From: Akkermansiaceae bacterium
GTDB taxonomy: Bacteria > Verrucomicrobiota > Verrucomicrobiia > Verrucomicrobiales > Akkermansiaceae
NCBI GenBank assembly: GCA_024233135.1
Contig: JACKPZ010000003.1
Span: 62,001-126,000 of the forward strand
Direction: 5' to 3'
DNA: 64,000 nt
The notes under the pieces were generated by a model. The model ran no database searches, was not told the origin of the DNA, and was given only the letters and a program-made list of their open reading frames with translations. Numbering within the stretch: position 1 is the stretch's first letter; the number at the start of each line of letters is the position of its first letter. Made by a program: the position numbers and the translations under genes. Positions 26,546-35,800 of this stretch are shown here, in pieces.

Positions 26546-27628
26546 TTAGTCGTCGAGGTTCTGTGCGATCAGGTCGGCGAGACCCACCGGGGCTTCGTCC
26601 TCGGCGCCGAGGCGCGGTCCGCGGCTCGCGGCCGACGGGCCGGTGAGCAGCGAGGGGTCGAAGGACATGCCGAGGCCGAGGCCGAGCTCGACGAGCTTGT
26701 CCTTGATCTCGTTGAGCGACTTCTTGCCGAAGTTGCGGTATTTGAGCATTTCCGCCTCGGATTTCATCGCGAGCTGGCCCACCGTGGTGATGTTCGCGTT
26801 GTTGAGGCAGTTGGCGGCGCGGACCGAGAGTTCGATCTCGTTGACCGACATGTTGAGAAGCTTCTTGAGCGCGGCGTTCTCTTCGGACGCTTCGGCCGGG
26901 GCTTCCTCGAAATTCACCGCGTTCTCGTCGTAGTTGACGAACACGTCGAGGTGGTGGCGGAGGATGGCGGAGGCTTGGAGCAGCGCGTCCTGCGGAGTGA
27001 TGCGGCCGTCGGTCCAGATGTCGAGGACCAGCTTGTCGAAGTCGGTCATCTGGCCGACCCGGGTGGTTTCCACGGCATACTTGACGCGGGTGACGGGCGA
27101 GAAGATCGAGTCGATGGCGATCACGCCGATCGGCTGGTCCTTCCGCTTGTTCTCGTCGCCGGTGGAGAAACCGCGGCCGACGCGGACTTCGAACTCGCAG
27201 TCGAACTTCACCTTGCGATCGAGCGTGCAGATGACCTGGTCCTTGTTGACCACGTCGTAGATGTTGTCGCCCTGGATGTCACCGGCGGTGACGACGCCTT
27301 CCTTCTCGACCTTGATGGTCAGGATGCGGGGTTCCTTGTCGTGGTGGAGGAATTTGACCTTCTTGAGGTTCAGCACGATGTCCGTGACGTCCTCAACAAC
27401 GCCCGGCAGGCTGGAAAATTCGTGTTGCACCCCGGCAATGCGCACGGAGGTGATGGCGGCGCCCTCCAGCGAGGAAAGCAGCACGCGGCGCAGCGAGTTG
27501 CCGATCGTGTGGCCGTAGCCGCGCTCGAAGGGCTCGGCGACAAATTGCGCGTAGGTGTCGGTGGCGGAGTCCTCGTTGCGAACGAGGCGGTTCGGGAGCT
27601 CGAAACGAGCAAGTGTGGTGGTCGACAT
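26546..27628 (-). CDS. rpoA: DNA-directed RNA polymerase subunit alpha
   Basis: A 360-aa alpha subunit. The N-terminal dimerisation domain has F-V-A-E-P-F-E-R-G-Y-G-H-T-I-G-N-S-L-R-R-V-L near residue 25. The C-terminal domain has the helix-hairpin-helix L-S-V-R-A-A-N-C-L-N-N-A-N-I and F-G-K-K-S-L-N-E-I. The start at 27628 (MSTTTLARFELP) is the usual position; the open frame extends upstream but is not conserved. The length is slightly above the usual 310-340, due to extra acidic residues in the linker and tail. It is paired with rplQ but not with rpsM, rpsK or rpsD, which normally precede it. Confidence 0.97.
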   Translation of the reverse strand: MSTTTLARFELPNRLVRNEDSATDTYAQFVAEPFERGYGHTIGNSLRRVLLSSLEGAAITSVRIAGVQHEFSSLPGVVEDVTDIVLNLKKVKFLHHDKEPRILTIKVEKEGVVTAGDIQGDNIYDVVNKDQVICTLDRKVKFDCEFEVRVGRGFSTGDENKRKDQPIGVIAIDSIFSPVTRVKYAVETTRVGQMTDFDKLVLDIWTDGRITPQDALLQASAILRHHLDVFVNYDENAVNFEEAPAEASEENAALKKLLNMSVNEIELSVRAANCLNNANITTVGQLAMKSEAEMLKYRNFGKKSLNEIKDKLVELGLGLGMSFDPSLLTGPSAASRGPRLGAEDEAPVGLADLIAQNLDD

Positions 27629-27734
27629 GTTCGATGGGGTTCGCCGGGTTTCCCTCCAACGGGCGGATCTCCCGGAAAATCCGGAATTCGGAGGACCAAC
27701 GGCAGGTTCTGGGATGCCCGCGGGCGGGGAATCA

Positions 27735-27763
27735 ATGATGGTCCGCGCCCGCATGCAAGGCAA
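27735..27763 (-). promoter_or_regulatory. Candidate rpoA promoter
   Basis: On the minus strand TTGCCT (27758-27763) and CATCAT (27735-27740) are separated by 17 bp. Both are moderate matches to sigma-70 elements. They sit about 107 bp upstream of the rpoA start, with a long leader in between. Confidence 0.3.
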
Positions 27764-27820
27764 TTTTCACCCCCAACGGAGGGAAAAAATCGAGATTTCG
27801 GCGCTCCAGACGAAGAATTC

Positions 27821-27835
27821 GCTAGATTTTCTAGC
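27821..27835. promoter_or_regulatory. Palindrome upstream of the AP2-like gene
   Basis: The perfect dyad GCTAGA-TTT-TCTAGC ends 42 bp before the ATG of the small AP2-like gene, in an AT-rich patch (AGAATTATCC follows). It is a candidate operator, possibly for autoregulation by the adjacent gene product. Alternatively it is part of the divergent promoter region. Confidence 0.35.
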
Positions 27836-27877
27836 AGAATTATCCGAAGAGTACACCCCACCCAACCCCGGAGTGCC

Positions 27878-28141
27878 ATGAAATCGAAGAAAAATCTGAC
27901 CCGATTCACCTACGAAACCGCCGCCTTCGAAGGCTGGCGTCTGTGCATCAGCCGTGCAGGCACGACCTTCACGCGCTACTTCCCGGACAAGAAGTTCGGC
28001 GGTGGCAAGAAATCGCTGGCCGCGGCGGAGAAGACCTTGGAGGAGGTCAAGGAACTGCTCGACGGCTCAAAGCGTGTCGACGGCAAACTGAGCGCCACGA
28101 CCATCCGCAAGGCCGAAAAACTCCTCGCCGACGCGGTCTGA
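27878..28141 (+). CDS. Small AP2-like DNA-binding-domain protein
   Basis: An 87-aa basic protein. Residues about 14-58 match the bacterial AP2-like pattern: G-W-R-L-C-I-S-R-A-G-T-T-F, then F-P-D-K-K-F-G-G-G, then A-A-E-K-T-L-E-E-V. Three beta strands and a helix of this kind form the AP2 DNA-binding fold in plants and in bacterial mobile-element proteins. It is a free-standing protein with a Lys-rich second half. The ATG at 27878 is the first in the frame after a stretch without start signals. The domain is inferred by pattern, and the function is unknown. It is divergent from rpoA. Confidence 0.55.
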   Translation: MKSKKNLTRFTYETAAFEGWRLCISRAGTTFTRYFPDKKFGGGKKSLAAAEKTLEEVKELLDGSKRVDGKLSATTIRKAEKLLADAV

Positions 28142-28222
28142 TCCCACCGATCCCGTGACGATCCACTTCCCAAGCGTCTTGGCATTGATCGGGACGCTCC
28201 TGGATGCGTAGACCATCGCCGC

Positions 28223-29647
28223 ATGACCCGTTCCGATGTGACGGTGATCCACTGGTTCCGGCGGGACCTTCGGATCACGGACAACACCGCCCTGTTCCAC
28301 GCCTGCGCGCGCGAACTGCCCGTGATTCCCGTCTATTTCCTCAGCACGTGGGAAAACGAGCACCACTGGACGGGGCCGAAACGTCAGAAGTTTCTCTGCG
28401 AATCGCTTGAATCGCTGTCGGGAAACCTGAAATCCATCGACGGACGACTGATCATCCGCCGCGGCGATGCCGTCGAGGGGCTCCGGAAACTCGCCAAGGA
28501 CGCGGGGGCGATCGCCATCCACTTCAATCTCGACCCCGACCCCTACGGCAAGGAAACCGAGGCGCGCCTCCGCCGGATGTGCGCCGAACTCGGGATCGAG
28601 TGCCATGGCCATGCCGATGCGACGCTGCACACGCCCTCAGAGGTGCTTACGCAGTCCGGCGACCCCTACCGGGTGTACACCCCCTACAGCAGGAACTGGC
28701 TGGGCCTCGGAAAGTCCGCGCCGCTCGGAAAAGTGAAAGACCTCCGGACTCCGGACGGGCTGAAGAGCGAGGAACTCCCCACCCTCTCGCACTGGGGATG
28801 GGACGATCCGGATGCGGACATCCTCGAACCCGGCGAGCGGGCCGCACGAAAGCGGCTCAAGACCGCGGTTTCCGGCCGCATCGGGGCTTACAAGGACCTC
28901 CGCGACAATCCGGCTGTCGATGGCACCTCACGGCTCTCGCAGGACCTGCGTTTCGGCCTGGTATCGATCCGCACGATCTACGCGGAGGCGATGAAACACC
29001 ACGGACAGGCGGACGCGGACGGCCGAAAGGGCGTCGACACCTTCATCAAGGAACTTGCCTGGCGGGAATTCTATTTCGCCATCCTCCACCACTATCCGGA
29101 CGTGCTCGAGCACGAGTTCAACCCGGACTGGCGCGGGCTGCCATGGGACGAGCCGGGGGAAACCTTCGATGCATGGAAATCCGGACGCACCGGGTTCCCG
29201 ATTGTCGACGCCGGCATGCGCCAGTTGCTGGCCACCGGCTACATGCACAACCGCCTGCGCATGATCACCGCCATGTTCCTCACCAAGGACCTCCACATCG
29301 ATTGGAAACTCGGCGAATCATTTTTCATGCAGCACCTCGTCGATGGCGAGATCGCCTCGAACAACGGCGGCTGGCAGTGGTCCGCCGGTACCGGCGCCGA
29401 TGCCGCCCCGTATTTCCGCATTCAGAACCCGTGGATGCAGAGCGCGCGCCACGATCCCGAAGGCGAATACATCCGGCGCTGGGTGCCGGAGCTGAAGGAC
29501 GTTCCGTCCAAGCAGCTCCACCATCCGCCGGAAGATGGAAAACCGATCGCCAAGGACTATCCCCTGCCCTGCGTCGATCATCACGCGGAGCGGGACCGCA
29601 CGCTGGAGATCTTCAAGAAGCACAAGGAACGGAAACAGAACGGCTGA
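28223..29647 (+). CDS. phrB: Deoxyribodipyrimidine photolyase (cryptochrome/photolyase family)
   Basis: A 474-aa class I CPD photolyase that repairs UV-induced pyrimidine dimers with blue light. The N-terminus H-W-F-R-R-D-L-R-I-T-D-N is the antenna-binding Rossmann start. The FAD-binding half shows ELAWREFYF, then M-R-Q-L-L-A-T-G-Y-M-H-N-R-L-R-M, then G-W-Q-W-S-A-G-T-G-A-D-A-A-P-Y-F-R. The length is normal. It ends 6 bp from the convergent FMN reductase gene. It indicates a light-exposed habitat. Confidence 0.96.
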   Translation: MTRSDVTVIHWFRRDLRITDNTALFHACARELPVIPVYFLSTWENEHHWTGPKRQKFLCESLESLSGNLKSIDGRLIIRRGDAVEGLRKLAKDAGAIAIHFNLDPDPYGKETEARLRRMCAELGIECHGHADATLHTPSEVLTQSGDPYRVYTPYSRNWLGLGKSAPLGKVKDLRTPDGLKSEELPTLSHWGWDDPDADILEPGERAARKRLKTAVSGRIGAYKDLRDNPAVDGTSRLSQDLRFGLVSIRTIYAEAMKHHGQADADGRKGVDTFIKELAWREFYFAILHHYPDVLEHEFNPDWRGLPWDEPGETFDAWKSGRTGFPIVDAGMRQLLATGYMHNRLRMITAMFLTKDLHIDWKLGESFFMQHLVDGEIASNNGGWQWSAGTGADAAPYFRIQNPWMQSARHDPEGEYIRRWVPELKDVPSKQLHHPPEDGKPIAKDYPLPCVDHHAERDRTLEIFKKHKERKQNG

Positions 29648-29653
29648 GGAACC

Positions 29654-30232
29654 TCAGGCATCCGAGCCCAGCGCGGCCGCGAGTTTGGCCCCGAGACCTT
29701 CGATCTCCGCCACCAGTTCCGGGTCCTCGATCCTTCCCTCGGGGCCGGTTTTCTCATGCACCTTCGGCACGGTGACCTGGTCGCCGAGCACGGTGACCTG
29801 GATGTTTCCCAGCAGCGTGCGCAAGGCGATCAAGCTGCGCGCGCCACCGTAACCGCCGGGCGAGGCGGCGAGGATGGCGGCCGTCTTGCCCTTGAATACG
29901 GAGAGCGGCGGTTCGTCGTCGGAGGTCGCCCGGGACACCCAGTCGATCGTGTTTTTCAACACGGCGGTGTACGAGCTGTTGTATTCCGGCGAGGCGATGA
30001 GAAAGCCGTCCGCGGCGGCGAACAGCGCCTTGAGTTTCGCCGCGTTCTCCGGCATCCCGCTTTCGTCCTCCAGATCCTGATCGTAGAACGGCAGCGGATG
30101 GTCGCGGAGAGCGATCAAGGTGACATCGGCGCCGGCCTTGCGCGCGCCCTCGGCGGCGATGGCGGCGAGCCGTTGGTTGTGGGATCCGGCGCGCAGACTG
30201 CCGCCGAATGCGAGGATGCGGGGTGTTTTCAT
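29654..30232 (-). CDS. NADPH-dependent FMN reductase-type flavoprotein
   Basis: A 192-aa flavodoxin-like reductase. FMN-binding motifs are G-S-L-R-A-G-S-H-N at residue 11, S-P-E-Y-N-S-S-Y near 82, and ASPGGYGGARS near 117. The family reduces quinones, azo dyes or metals such as chromate using NADPH. It is the last gene of a four-gene minus-strand operon, 5 bp after the old yellow enzyme gene. A role in quinone or electrophile detoxification is inferred from this context. Confidence 0.9.
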   Translation of the reverse strand: MKTPRILAFGGSLRAGSHNQRLAAIAAEGARKAGADVTLIALRDHPLPFYDQDLEDESGMPENAAKLKALFAAADGFLIASPEYNSSYTAVLKNTIDWVSRATSDDEPPLSVFKGKTAAILAASPGGYGGARSLIALRTLLGNIQVTVLGDQVTVPKVHEKTGPEGRIEDPELVAEIEGLGAKLAAALGSDA

Positions 30233-30237
30233 GTTTG

Positions 30238-31305
30238 TTAGACAGCGTTGGTTTCGAGAAACGGATAGTCCGTATAGCCCTCCGGCCCAGCTCCGTAGAA
30301 CGTGGATGGGTTGGGATCGTTGAGCGGGGCACCGCGCCGGAAGCGGTCGACCAGATCGGGATTCGCGATGGCGGGGACGCCGAAGGCAACGGCATCGGCA
30401 ACACCCTTTTCCAGAGCTTCGCGCGCGGAGTCTGCGGTGAATTTCTCATTGGCGATGAACACGCCGCCGAACGCCTCCTTTATCGCAGGTCCGATGGCCG
30501 GTTTGTCGTGCGACTCGCGGGCGCAGAGAAATGCGATCCCGCGTTTTCCCAGCTCGGCCGCCACGTGGGTGAACAATGCAGCGGGGTCGGAGTCGCCCAT
30601 GTCATGGGCGTCGCCGCGCGGTGCGAGGTGCACACCCACTCGGTCCGCGCCCCAGACGCGGATGACCGCATCCGCAACCTCCAGCAGGAAACGCGCGCGG
30701 TTCCCGATGGACCCGCCGTATTCGTCGGTGCGGTGGTTCGTCGAGTCCTGCAGGAACTGGTCGATGAGGTAGCCGTTCGCCGCATGGATCTCGACTCCGT
30801 CGAAACCGGCGGCCTTGGCGTTCTCCGCTCCCTTGCGGAACTCCTCGACGATCCCCGGGATTTCATCCGTTTCAAGCGCGCGGGGCGTCACGAAGGCTTT
30901 CTCCGGACGGACGAGGCTGACGTGTCCGGCGGGTTGCACGGCGCTCGGAGCCAAAGGCAGCCCGCCGTCCAGATACATCGGGTCGGAAATCCGCCCGACG
31001 TGCCAGAGTTGCAGCAAAATCCGGCCGCCGGCATCGTGCACCGACCGGGTCACTTGTTTCCAGCCCTCGACCTGCTCGGCCGACCAAATGCCGGGCGTGT
31101 CAGGATAGCCGACGCCTTTCGGCGTGACGGCCGTGGCCTCCGTGAGAATCAGCCCGAACGCGGCGCGCTGGGTGTAATACTCGGCCATCATTTCGTTCGG
31201 CACGCGGCCTACGGACGCGCGGCAGCGGGTGAGCGGCGCCATGACGATGCGGTTCGGAAGATCGAACGCGCCCGCCTTCAAGGGCTGGAACAAGGGATCG
31301 GACAT
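30238..31305 (-). CDS. Old yellow enzyme-family alkene reductase (NemA-like)
   Basis: A 355-aa FMN-containing TIM-barrel enzyme. Its motifs are L-P-N-R-I-V-M-A-P-L-T-R-C-R near residue 16, I-H-A-A-N-G-Y-L-I-D-Q-F-L near 178, and HRTDEYGGSIGNRARF. The active-site His/Asn pair is replaced by the H-x-x-N arrangement in I-E-I-H-A-A-N. It reduces activated C=C bonds and nitro compounds using NAD(P)H. It lies 14 bp after the YceI gene and 5 bp before the FMN reductase gene. Confidence 0.93.
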   Translation of the reverse strand: MSDPLFQPLKAGAFDLPNRIVMAPLTRCRASVGRVPNEMMAEYYTQRAAFGLILTEATAVTPKGVGYPDTPGIWSAEQVEGWKQVTRSVHDAGGRILLQLWHVGRISDPMYLDGGLPLAPSAVQPAGHVSLVRPEKAFVTPRALETDEIPGIVEEFRKGAENAKAAGFDGVEIHAANGYLIDQFLQDSTNHRTDEYGGSIGNRARFLLEVADAVIRVWGADRVGVHLAPRGDAHDMGDSDPAALFTHVAAELGKRGIAFLCARESHDKPAIGPAIKEAFGGVFIANEKFTADSAREALEKGVADAVAFGVPAIANPDLVDRFRRGAPLNDPNPSTFYGAGPEGYTDYPFLETNAV

Positions 31306-31319
31306 CGGATGCGGTGGAT

Positions 31320-31940
31320 TCAGGCTTCGGGTTTCGCGGTGAGATCGAGTTCGATCACCACCTCGTCGCGGATCAGGTCGTCGGGTTTGCCCGGATAGAC
31401 GATTCCGAAGTCCTTGCGGTTGATGTCGAACTTGGAGGTGATCTGGATGGTTTCGCCATCCTTCGAGACGGTCGCCGGAACGGTGATGTTCTTCGTGACG
31501 CCGTGCAGCGTGAAGTTTCCGGAGATCTCGTATCCGCTGTCTCCCTTCTCAATCGAGGTGACGTCGAAGACCGACTCCGGGTGCTTCTCGACGTCGAAGA
31601 AATCCGCGCTCTTGAGGTGCCCGGTGAGTTTCTCGTCATCGGACCAGGTCGAGGACATGTCGATGACCACCTTGTGATCGTTGCCGGCCGGAGCACCGTC
31701 GGCGATGGTGAAATGACCGGTGAAGGCTTTGAATCCACCATTGTGGCTGCCGGTCACCTTCGAGCCGATGAACTTGATCTCGGACTCCGGGGTGAAGATA
31801 TATTTCGTCCCGGATGAGGACGTTTCGGTTTTCGCGACGGCTTCGGATACCTTGGCGTCCGTGGTCGCGTCCGCGGGGTTCTCGCAGGCGACAAAAAGAA
31901 CGGCTGGTGCGAGCAGGATGGCAATGTGTGTTGGTTTCAT
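31320..31940 (-). CDS. YceI-family lipoprotein
   Basis: A 206-aa protein with a lipoprotein signal peptide (L-L-A-P-A-V-L-F-V-A-C, lipidated Cys near residue 19). The YceI lipocalin-like beta-barrel follows, with F-I-G-S-K-V-T-G-S-H, K-A-F-T-G-H-F and T-L-H-G-V-T-K-N-I. YceI domains bind long-chain isoprenoids such as ubiquinone precursors. It is the second gene of the pirin/OYE operon, separated by 32 bp from pirin, so it may handle quinone-like compounds in the periplasm. Confidence 0.88.
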   Translation of the reverse strand: MKPTHIAILLAPAVLFVACENPADATTDAKVSEAVAKTETSSSGTKYIFTPESEIKFIGSKVTGSHNGGFKAFTGHFTIADGAPAGNDHKVVIDMSSTWSDDEKLTGHLKSADFFDVEKHPESVFDVTSIEKGDSGYEISGNFTLHGVTKNITVPATVSKDGETIQITSKFDINRKDFGIVYPGKPDDLIRDEVVIELDLTAKPEA

Positions 31941-31972
31941 GAGGATTGGGGTTGTTGGTTGGTAGCGAGGAA

Positions 31973-32698
31973 TCAGGCGAGGTCAAACAGAAGGGCGTTG
32001 AGTGGCTCGTCGCCGGCGCGGATCTCGATCTCCGCCGTTTCTTCCAGCGAGATCGCATCGCCCGCGCGCAGTGAGACACCAGCGGCCGTGGCGTTTCCCT
32101 CCGCCACATGCAGCCAGAGCCCGCGGCCGGCCTTGAGTGCGTGGCTCAGGGAGGCTCCCGGATCGAGACGGATGACGTGAACGAAAGCGTCCTGCGCGAT
32201 GACCGCCGAGCCGTTCCGCCCGTCGGGCGAGATCACCAGCGTCTTGCCGGTCGGGATCGCGCCGGCTTCGTGGCTCCACTCGGTGTAACTTGGCTCGAGG
32301 CCGCGTTCGTTCGGGATGATCCACACCTGCAGGAAGTGCGCCGGCTCGGTGGCCGATGGATTGAATTCGGAGTGCTCCACGCCGCTCCCGGCGCGCATCA
32401 CCTGGATGTCGCCGGGTCGCAACTCGCGTTGGTTGCCCATCGAATCCTGATGGGCGAGCCGGCCGCCGAGCACATACGAGAAAATCTCCATGTCGCGGTG
32501 CGGATGGGTCGGAAACCCGCCGCCGGCCGCGACCCGGTCGTCATTGATCACCCGCAGCGAGCGGAAACCGATGTGCTCGGGATCATAGTAGTCCGCGAAG
32601 GAAAACGTGTGGTGGCTGTCGAGCCAGCCATGGTTGGCGTGGCCCCGCTCATCCGCCCGGCGGATGCGCAGTGTATCGTGGGTGGCGTTTGTTTTCAT
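31973..32698 (-). CDS. Pirin-family bicupin protein
   Basis: A 241-aa bicupin. The pirin metal site is visible as F-P-T-H-P-H-R-D-M-E (three His/Glu ligands) near residue 57-66, followed by G-S-G-V-E-H-S-E around 100. The second cupin is less conserved. Pirins have quercetin dioxygenase or redox-sensing activity. The start at 32698 gives the usual length; an alternative upstream frame is not pirin-like. It is the first gene of the four-gene operon, so the promoter is in the 157 bp shared with divergent pyc. Confidence 0.93.
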   Translation of the reverse strand: MKTNATHDTLRIRRADERGHANHGWLDSHHTFSFADYYDPEHIGFRSLRVINDDRVAAGGGFPTHPHRDMEIFSYVLGGRLAHQDSMGNQRELRPGDIQVMRAGSGVEHSEFNPSATEPAHFLQVWIIPNERGLEPSYTEWSHEAGAIPTGKTLVISPDGRNGSAVIAQDAFVHVIRLDPGASLSHALKAGRGLWLHVAEGNATAAGVSLRAGDAISLEETAEIEIRAGDEPLNALLFDLA

Positions 32699-32855
32699 GC
32701 CCCCATCGTATCGCGGAATCCGGTGGTGCATAATGCCGTCTCGGCAGCCTGAGCATGCCAATCCGGCATCGCATCGATTGCTCGAATCCGCCGCCTCCGC
32801 ATGGATTCGTTTTCGCTTCACCACTGCCGCGGCCACGCGCTAGGAAACGGACCGC

Positions 32856-35800
32856 ATGTCCGCAAACCCAACCCGCCCAGGAAAACTCATGGCCGCCAAC
32901 CGCGGCGAGATCGCGATCCGCATCTTCCGCGCCGCCACCGAGCTCGGCCTCCGCACCGTCTCCATCTACGCCGAGGAAGACCGCTTCTCGATCCACCGTT
33001 TCAAGGCGGACGAGGCCTATCAGCTCGACAGCAGCAAGGGCCCGGTCGGCGCCTACCTCGACGTCGAGGGGATCGTCGCACTCGCCAAACAGAAGGGCGT
33101 CACGATGATCCACCCGGGCTACGGGTTTCTATCAGAGAATGCGGAGTTCGCCCGGGCTTGCGCGCGCGAGGGCATCACCTTCATCGGGCCGGACCCAGAA
33201 CTGTTGGAAAACATGGGCGACAAGACCGCGGCACGGACTCTCGCGGACAAGTTCGCCGTCCCCACCCTGTCCGGCACGGAAAACCCGATCACCGACCCGG
33301 ACGAGGCCCTCAACATCGCCCACGAGATCGGATTCCCCCTCATCATCAAGGCGGCCTTCGGCGGCGGAGGCCGCGGCATGCGGGTGGTGGAAAAACCCTC
33401 GCAACTCCCCTCCCTGCTCGCCGAAGCGCAGAACGAGGCGCTCAACGCCTTCGGCAACGCCGCGGTCTTCCTCGAGCGTTACATTTCCCGCGCCAAACAC
33501 ATCGAAGTCCAGATCCTCGGCGACCGCCACGGCAATGTTGTCCACCTTCACGAACGCGATTGCTCGGTCCAGCGTCGCTATCAAAAAGTCGTCGAGGTCG
33601 CCCCCGCGCTCAACCTCGACCCCAAGGTCCGCAAGGAGCTCTGCGACGCCGCGGTGAAACTCGCCAAGGGCATCGGCTACAACAACGCCGGCACCGTCGA
33701 GTTCCTCTACGACATGGACCGCAACGACTGGTTCTTCATCGAGATGAACCCGCGCATCCAGGTCGAGCACACCGTCACCGAGTGCGTCACCGGCATCGAC
33801 CTCGTCCGCTCGCAGATCCTCATCGCCCAGGGCATCCCGATGACGTCCGATGAGGTCTCCATCCCGTCCCAGGAATCCATCCCCTGCATCGGCTTCGCCA
33901 TCCAGTGCCGCGTCACCACCGAGGACCCGAAACGCGGGTTCGTCCCGGACTATGGCCGCATCCTCAACTACCGCTCGGCCGCCGGCTTCGGCATCCGCCT
34001 CGACGCCGCCACCGGCGACGCCGGCTCGGTCGTCACACCGTTTTACGACTCGATGCTCGTCAAGCTCACCGCCATGGGACGCTCCTTCGAGATCGCGTGC
34101 CAACGGATGGACCGCGCCCTGCGCGAGTTCCGCATCCGCGGCGTGAAAACCAACATCCCGTTCCTGGAAAACGTCATCGCCGACGAGACCTTCCGCTCCG
34201 GCCAGGCGCACACCAAGCTCATCGACACCCAGCCGTCCCTCTTCGAGTTCCGCACCCGCCGAGACCGCGCCACCCGCACCCTCGCCTACCTATCCGACAT
34301 CACGCTCAACGGTAATCCGACCGCCAAAGGGTGGAAACCCGAAGCCGCGCTGCCCAAGGCGCACGTCCCGGACTCGCTCGTCATCGAGCACCATGCGAAG
34401 GTGCCGGAAGGAACGCGCGACATCCTGCTCAAGCTCGGACCCGACGAATTCGCCCGCTGGATCGTCGGGCAGAAACGCCTCCTCATCACCGACACCACGC
34501 TACGCGACGCCCATCAATCGCTCATCGCCACCCGCATGCGCAGTTATGACATGCTGCGCGTGGCCGAGGCCGTCTCGCACCGCATCCCACAGCTCTTTTC
34601 ACTCGAAATGTGGGGCGGAGCCACCTTCGACACCGCCATGCGTTTCCTCCACGAATGCCCGTGGGAACGCCTGCGCCGCCTCCGCGAGCGCATCCCGAAC
34701 ATCTGCTTCCAGATGCTCTTCCGCGGCTCCAACGCCGTCGGCTACTCGAACTATCCGGACAACGTCGTCGCCGGCTTCGTGAAACATGCCGCGGATTCCG
34801 GAATGGATATCTTCCGCATCTTCGATTCCCTCAACTACCTGCCCAACATGAAGGTCGCCATGGAGGCCGCACGCGGCCACGGCAAGGTGCTTTGCGAGGC
34901 CGCCATCTGTTATACCGGCGACATCGAGGACGGAACACGCGACAAATACTCCCTCGAATACTACATCCGAAAGGCGAAGGAGGTCGAGGCCATGGGAGCA
35001 CACATCCTCGCCATCAAGGACATGGCCGGACTCTGCAAACCCGGCGCCGCACGCAAGCTTGTCTCCGCCCTGAAACAAGAGATCGGCATTCCCATCCATT
35101 TCCACACCCACGACACCTCCGGCCTCAACGCATCGTCCGTGTTCGCCGCATCCGAGGCCGGCGTCGACATTGTCGATCTCGCCCTCGCCTCGATGTCCGG
35201 TTCCACCTCGCAGCCGAACCTCAACTCCGTGGCCGCCGTCCTCACCGGCGGCGAGCGCGATCCCGGGCTCGACTTCGACTCCCTCAACGAACTCTCCGAC
35301 TACTGGGAGCAGATCCTCGGGTTCTACAAACCCTTCGACTCCGCGCCCCGTTCCGGCACCGCCGAGGTCTACGAGCACGAAATGCCCGGCGGCCAATACA
35401 CCAACCTCCGCGAGCAGGCCAACGCCATGGGCCTCGGCCACCGCTGGCGCGAGATCGCCCGCACCTACGCCGAGGTGAACCAACTTTTCGGCGACATCGT
35501 CAAGGTCACCCCATCGTCCAAGGTCGTCGGAGACATGTGCATGTTCCTCGTCACCCGCGGCATCAAGGCCGCCGACGTGCCGAAGATCAAACCGGGCTCC
35601 ATCGACTTCCCCGAAAGCGTCATCGACATGCTCTCCGGCGGTCTCGGCCAGCCCGACGGCGGATGGCCCGCGGATGTCCAGAAAGTCGTGCTCGGCACCC
35701 GCAAGGCAACCACCGTGCGCCCCGGCGAACTCGCCGAGCCCGTCGACCTCGACGCCACCCGCGCCAGCGTGGCCGAGAAACTCGGACGCCCCGCCACCGA

